A stretch of 7,787 nt of DNA from NCBI GenBank assembly GCA_028277545.1, contig JANQGB010001134.1, positions 1 through 7,787 on the forward strand. Direction: 5' to 3'. The stretch comes from Phycisphaerae bacterium (GTDB lineage: Bacteria; Planctomycetota; Phycisphaerae; UBA1845). The notes under the pieces were generated by a model. It made no database searches, was not told the DNA's origin, and was given only the letters and a program-made list of their open reading frames with translations. This document shows, in pieces, positions 6,346 through 7,787 of the stretch (the first letter of the stretch is position 1; each line of letters starts with the position of its first letter). The translations under genes were made by a program, and so were the position numbers.

Positions 6346-7002
6346 CTACTCTTCCAGGCGGTGATCGTAGAAGAAGCGAGCCACCTCCTCGGTGATCTTG
6401 GCGCTCAACTCACCGGATATCGCTCGCGGCGTCTTCAGCCGCACCACGGTCGCAGCGTCGAGGTCCGTGGTGACGATACGTCCGTCCCGCTCCGCCGGCC
6501 AGAGTCGCACCGCCAGCGGGTCCTTCTCCTCCAGTGCGTTGATCACCTTGACCGCGATGGTCATGCGGGCCGCGCTGGAGGCATCCTCGGGGTCCGGATC
6601 GCCCAGGTAGTCCCGAACCTGCAGCCAGATCACCTGGTGCGCCTGGGCCAACCGCCCGACCTCACGGCAGCCGCGCTCGTCGAAGTCGTCGTGCTCGCGT
6701 CGCAGCCGGACCATTTCCGCCGCGGGAATCACCTCCCGGGCGGCCTTGTTCTGCTTGAGTTGGGTGGCGAGTTGGTTGCTCAGATCGGTGCGCGTGCGCG
6801 GTGTGAGCAGTCGCTCTTCGAAGTCGTCCACCAGGATGGCCACCGGCCCGTCCTTGGTGAGCAGAAACTCCGCCTCGACCTTCTGCCCCTGACCGATACC
6901 CAGGAAGTAGAGCATCTGCCCCTGACTGTACCCGCAGCCCGAGCAGAGCGCCAGGCCAGTCACCAGAACGACCGCTGCCGGACTGCTAGAGTGCTTCTTC
7001 AT
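6346..7002 (-). CDS. Putative lipoprotein, second of a tandem paralogous pair
   Basis: 218 residues, ATG to TAG. The N-terminus MKKHSSSPAAVVLVTGLAL is a lipoprotein-type signal peptide ending CSGC, with C23 the likely lipidated residue; position -3 is Cys rather than Leu, so the box is slightly unusual. The mature part is an alpha/beta domain: strand VAILVDDF (54-61), helix TDLSNQLATQLKQ (72-84), strand VIPAAEMV (91-98), helix with REVGRLAQAHQVIWLQV (113-129), then DPDPEDASSA and a C-terminal helix ITEEVARFFYDH (203-214). The same order occurs in the upstream gene. The pattern is reminiscent of CsgG, LpoB or TolB-N type envelope lipoprotein domains, but no family signature is decisive, so I leave it unnamed. 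Its ATG lies inside the end of the upstream gene (17-nt overlap), implying translational coupling. Probably periplasmic-facing and membrane-anchored. Confidence 0.78.
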   Translation of the reverse strand: MKKHSSSPAAVVLVTGLALCSGCGYSQGQMLYFLGIGQGQKVEAEFLLTKDGPVAILVDDFEERLLTPRTRTDLSNQLATQLKQNKAAREVIPAAEMVRLRREHDDFDERGCREVGRLAQAHQVIWLQVRDYLGDPDPEDASSAARMTIAVKVINALEEKDPLAVRLWPAERDGRIVTTDLDAATVVRLKTPRAISGELSAKITEEVARFFYDHRLEE

Positions 7003-7606
7003 GCTCGTAGAACTTTCTGGCGGTGACCTCGGCGAACTGCTGATACGACTCCCGGCGGACCAGAGCTTCGCCTTCCGGCGTGTACAGGTGGGGTTGCTCC
7101 GGGTAGGTGACCGCTACTTCCTGGAGTTCGAAATACTCCGGTTCGTCGGGGTCGCCGGTCAGATCGTACACCCGCACGGAAGCCCGTATCTTGCCCTGGA
7201 TGAACTCGGGGGCGTCCGGATCCCGCATCTGGAACTCGAGCAGTTCGAGGTAGACCACCATGTCGGCCCCGAAGTGCTGTCCGACCGCGCGGGCGTCGTG
7301 GGCTACCTGGGCGTCTCGTTCGATGAAATCCTCGACCTTACGGGCGTTGACCAGGTGAATGCCGTCGACCTCGCGCCGGAGCTTGTCGCCGATGTAGCTG
7401 GCGGTCTCCAGCCGAACATACGGGAAATCGAACAGCGTCTCCGGTTCGGCCCACACCATGACGGCCACTGTCTGGTTCTCCAGTCGGGAGAACTCGGGTG
7501 GAACTGTCTTGGTGTCGGGAAGAACGAAGACCAGCGGTAAGAACCAGTTACAGCCGGCCAGGCCGACGAGTGCAACAACGCTACCTTGCACAAGAACTCT
7601 GTTCAT
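6986..7606 (-). CDS. Putative lipoprotein, first of a tandem paralogous pair
   Basis: 206 residues, ATG to TAG. MNRVLVQGSVVALVGLAGC is a clear lipoprotein signal with a canonical lipobox LAGC (C19). The following Asn rather than Asp gives no inner-membrane retention signal by the E. coli rule, which may not apply here. The mature domain shows strand TVAVMVWAEPE (46-56), helix RLETASYIGDKLRREV (65-80), strand IHLVNARKV (83-91), helix with ARAVGQHFGADMVVYLEL (105-122), RDPDAP (128-133), strand GKIRASVRVYDL (138-149) and C-terminal FAEVTARKFYEH (191-202). This matches the downstream paralogue segment by segment, including VG(x6)A(x2)V and ARxFYxH. No Shine-Dalgarno site is obvious, so the start rests on the signal peptide. 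First gene of the operon with its paralogue and the glycosyltransferase. Function unknown; an envelope role is inferred from lipidation and context. Confidence 0.78.
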   Translation of the reverse strand: MNRVLVQGSVVALVGLAGCNWFLPLVFVLPDTKTVPPEFSRLENQTVAVMVWAEPETLFDFPYVRLETASYIGDKLRREVDGIHLVNARKVEDFIERDAQVAHDARAVGQHFGADMVVYLELLEFQMRDPDAPEFIQGKIRASVRVYDLTGDPDEPEYFELQEVAVTYPEQPHLYTPEGEALVRRESYQQFAEVTARKFYEHEEAL

Positions 7607-7707
7607 GGGCGGAACTCACAACACGGGCGGGGGCTATGTTTCCGGCTCTCGCTTTTTGAGCATGGATTTATGATTGCCATCACCAAGCCAAGCCAGGCGC
7701 CGCGGCG
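7607..7707. other. Upstream region of the lipoprotein operon
   Basis: About 100 nt upstream of the operon on the minus strand. It is locally AT-richer around 7650-7675 and reads CATAAAT on the minus strand, which could be part of a -10 box, but no matching -35 box is seen at normal spacing. A GC palindrome GCGCCGCGGCGC (7697-7708) sits at the far edge, has no T run and touches the stop codon of the possible upstream frame. No gene is supported here. Confidence 0.35.
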
Positions 7708-7787
7708 CTACCACAGTGGTTGCGACGCGGGCAAGGAGCCGTCCGCCAGGCCAGCCACGATTTTGTACGCCCATCCCGCCAGAAGCA
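7708..7787 (-). CDS. Possible 3' end of an upstream minus-strand gene (partial)
   Basis: A minus-strand frame open from the window edge ends in TAG at 7708-7710, with C-terminal residues LAGWAYKIVAGLADGSLPAS and then QPLW. The composition is protein-like and GC-rich at third positions, and the direction matches the operon. Only about 25 codons are visible, so this could be chance. A competing plus-strand frame from the ATG at 7670 also stays open to the edge but reads as a low-complexity, basic sequence. Confidence 0.3.
   Translation of the reverse strand, partial: LLAGWAYKIVAGLADGSLPASQPLW

Noticed and set aside
6211..7026. Plus-strand frame of 271 codons
   Set aside because: Antisense to the glycosyltransferase start and the second lipoprotein; no recognisable features, while the opposite strand carries signal peptide and family motifs.
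7697..7708. GC palindrome GCGCCGCGGCGC as a terminator
   Set aside because: It has no loop and no T run, overlaps a possible stop codon, and such palindromes arise easily in GC-rich DNA.

Overview
This window looks like GC-rich chromosomal DNA from a planctomycete, probably near the Phycisphaerae. The reasons are the style of the genes: a secreted protein ending in a dockerin-like tail with a Cys-flanked Gly-rich insert, a HAF-repeat protein joined to VCBS/FG-GAP repeats, a zinc-ribbon membrane protein, and lipoproteins of unassigned family. This placement is inference; no rRNA, tRNA or other marker gene is present.

Layout. (1) 1-492, plus strand: the 3' end of a secreted protein with a golvesin-C-like domain and a dockerin-like tail. 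(2) 639-3347, minus strand: a 902-residue exported protein with seven HAF-type repeats, two closely spaced hydrophobic segments, an acidic linker and seven Ca-binding VCBS/FG-GAP repeats, so possibly two beta-propellers in one chain. (3) 3348-3795: non-coding, with a putative promoter for gene 2 and two abutting inverted repeats in the leader of gene 3. (4) 3796-4875, plus strand: a membrane protein with three N-terminal zinc ribbons and about five transmembrane segments. (5) 4876-5213: a convergent intergenic region with three copies of a palindromic element whose stems differ by compensating changes, plus a likely terminator for the operon on the other side. (6) 7606 down to 5214, minus strand: a tight three-gene operon of two paralogous lipoproteins (17-nt overlap) followed 7 nt later by a GT-B/GT4-type glycosyltransferase. 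(7) 7607-7787: the operon's upstream region, possibly with the 3' end of another minus-strand gene.

How the genes may work together. The lipoprotein pair and the glycosyltransferase are the only clear co-transcribed unit, and the context suggests a cell-envelope or surface-glycan role; the exact function is unknown. The dockerin-like protein and the double-repeat protein are secreted or surface proteins, with no sign that they form one pathway with the operon. I found no CRISPR array, transposase, phage gene, toxin-antitoxin pair or recognisable defence system. The observations most worth following are the covarying palindromic repeats, the 7+7 repeat architecture with an internal membrane or lipoprotein-like junction, and the tandem lipoprotein paralogues.
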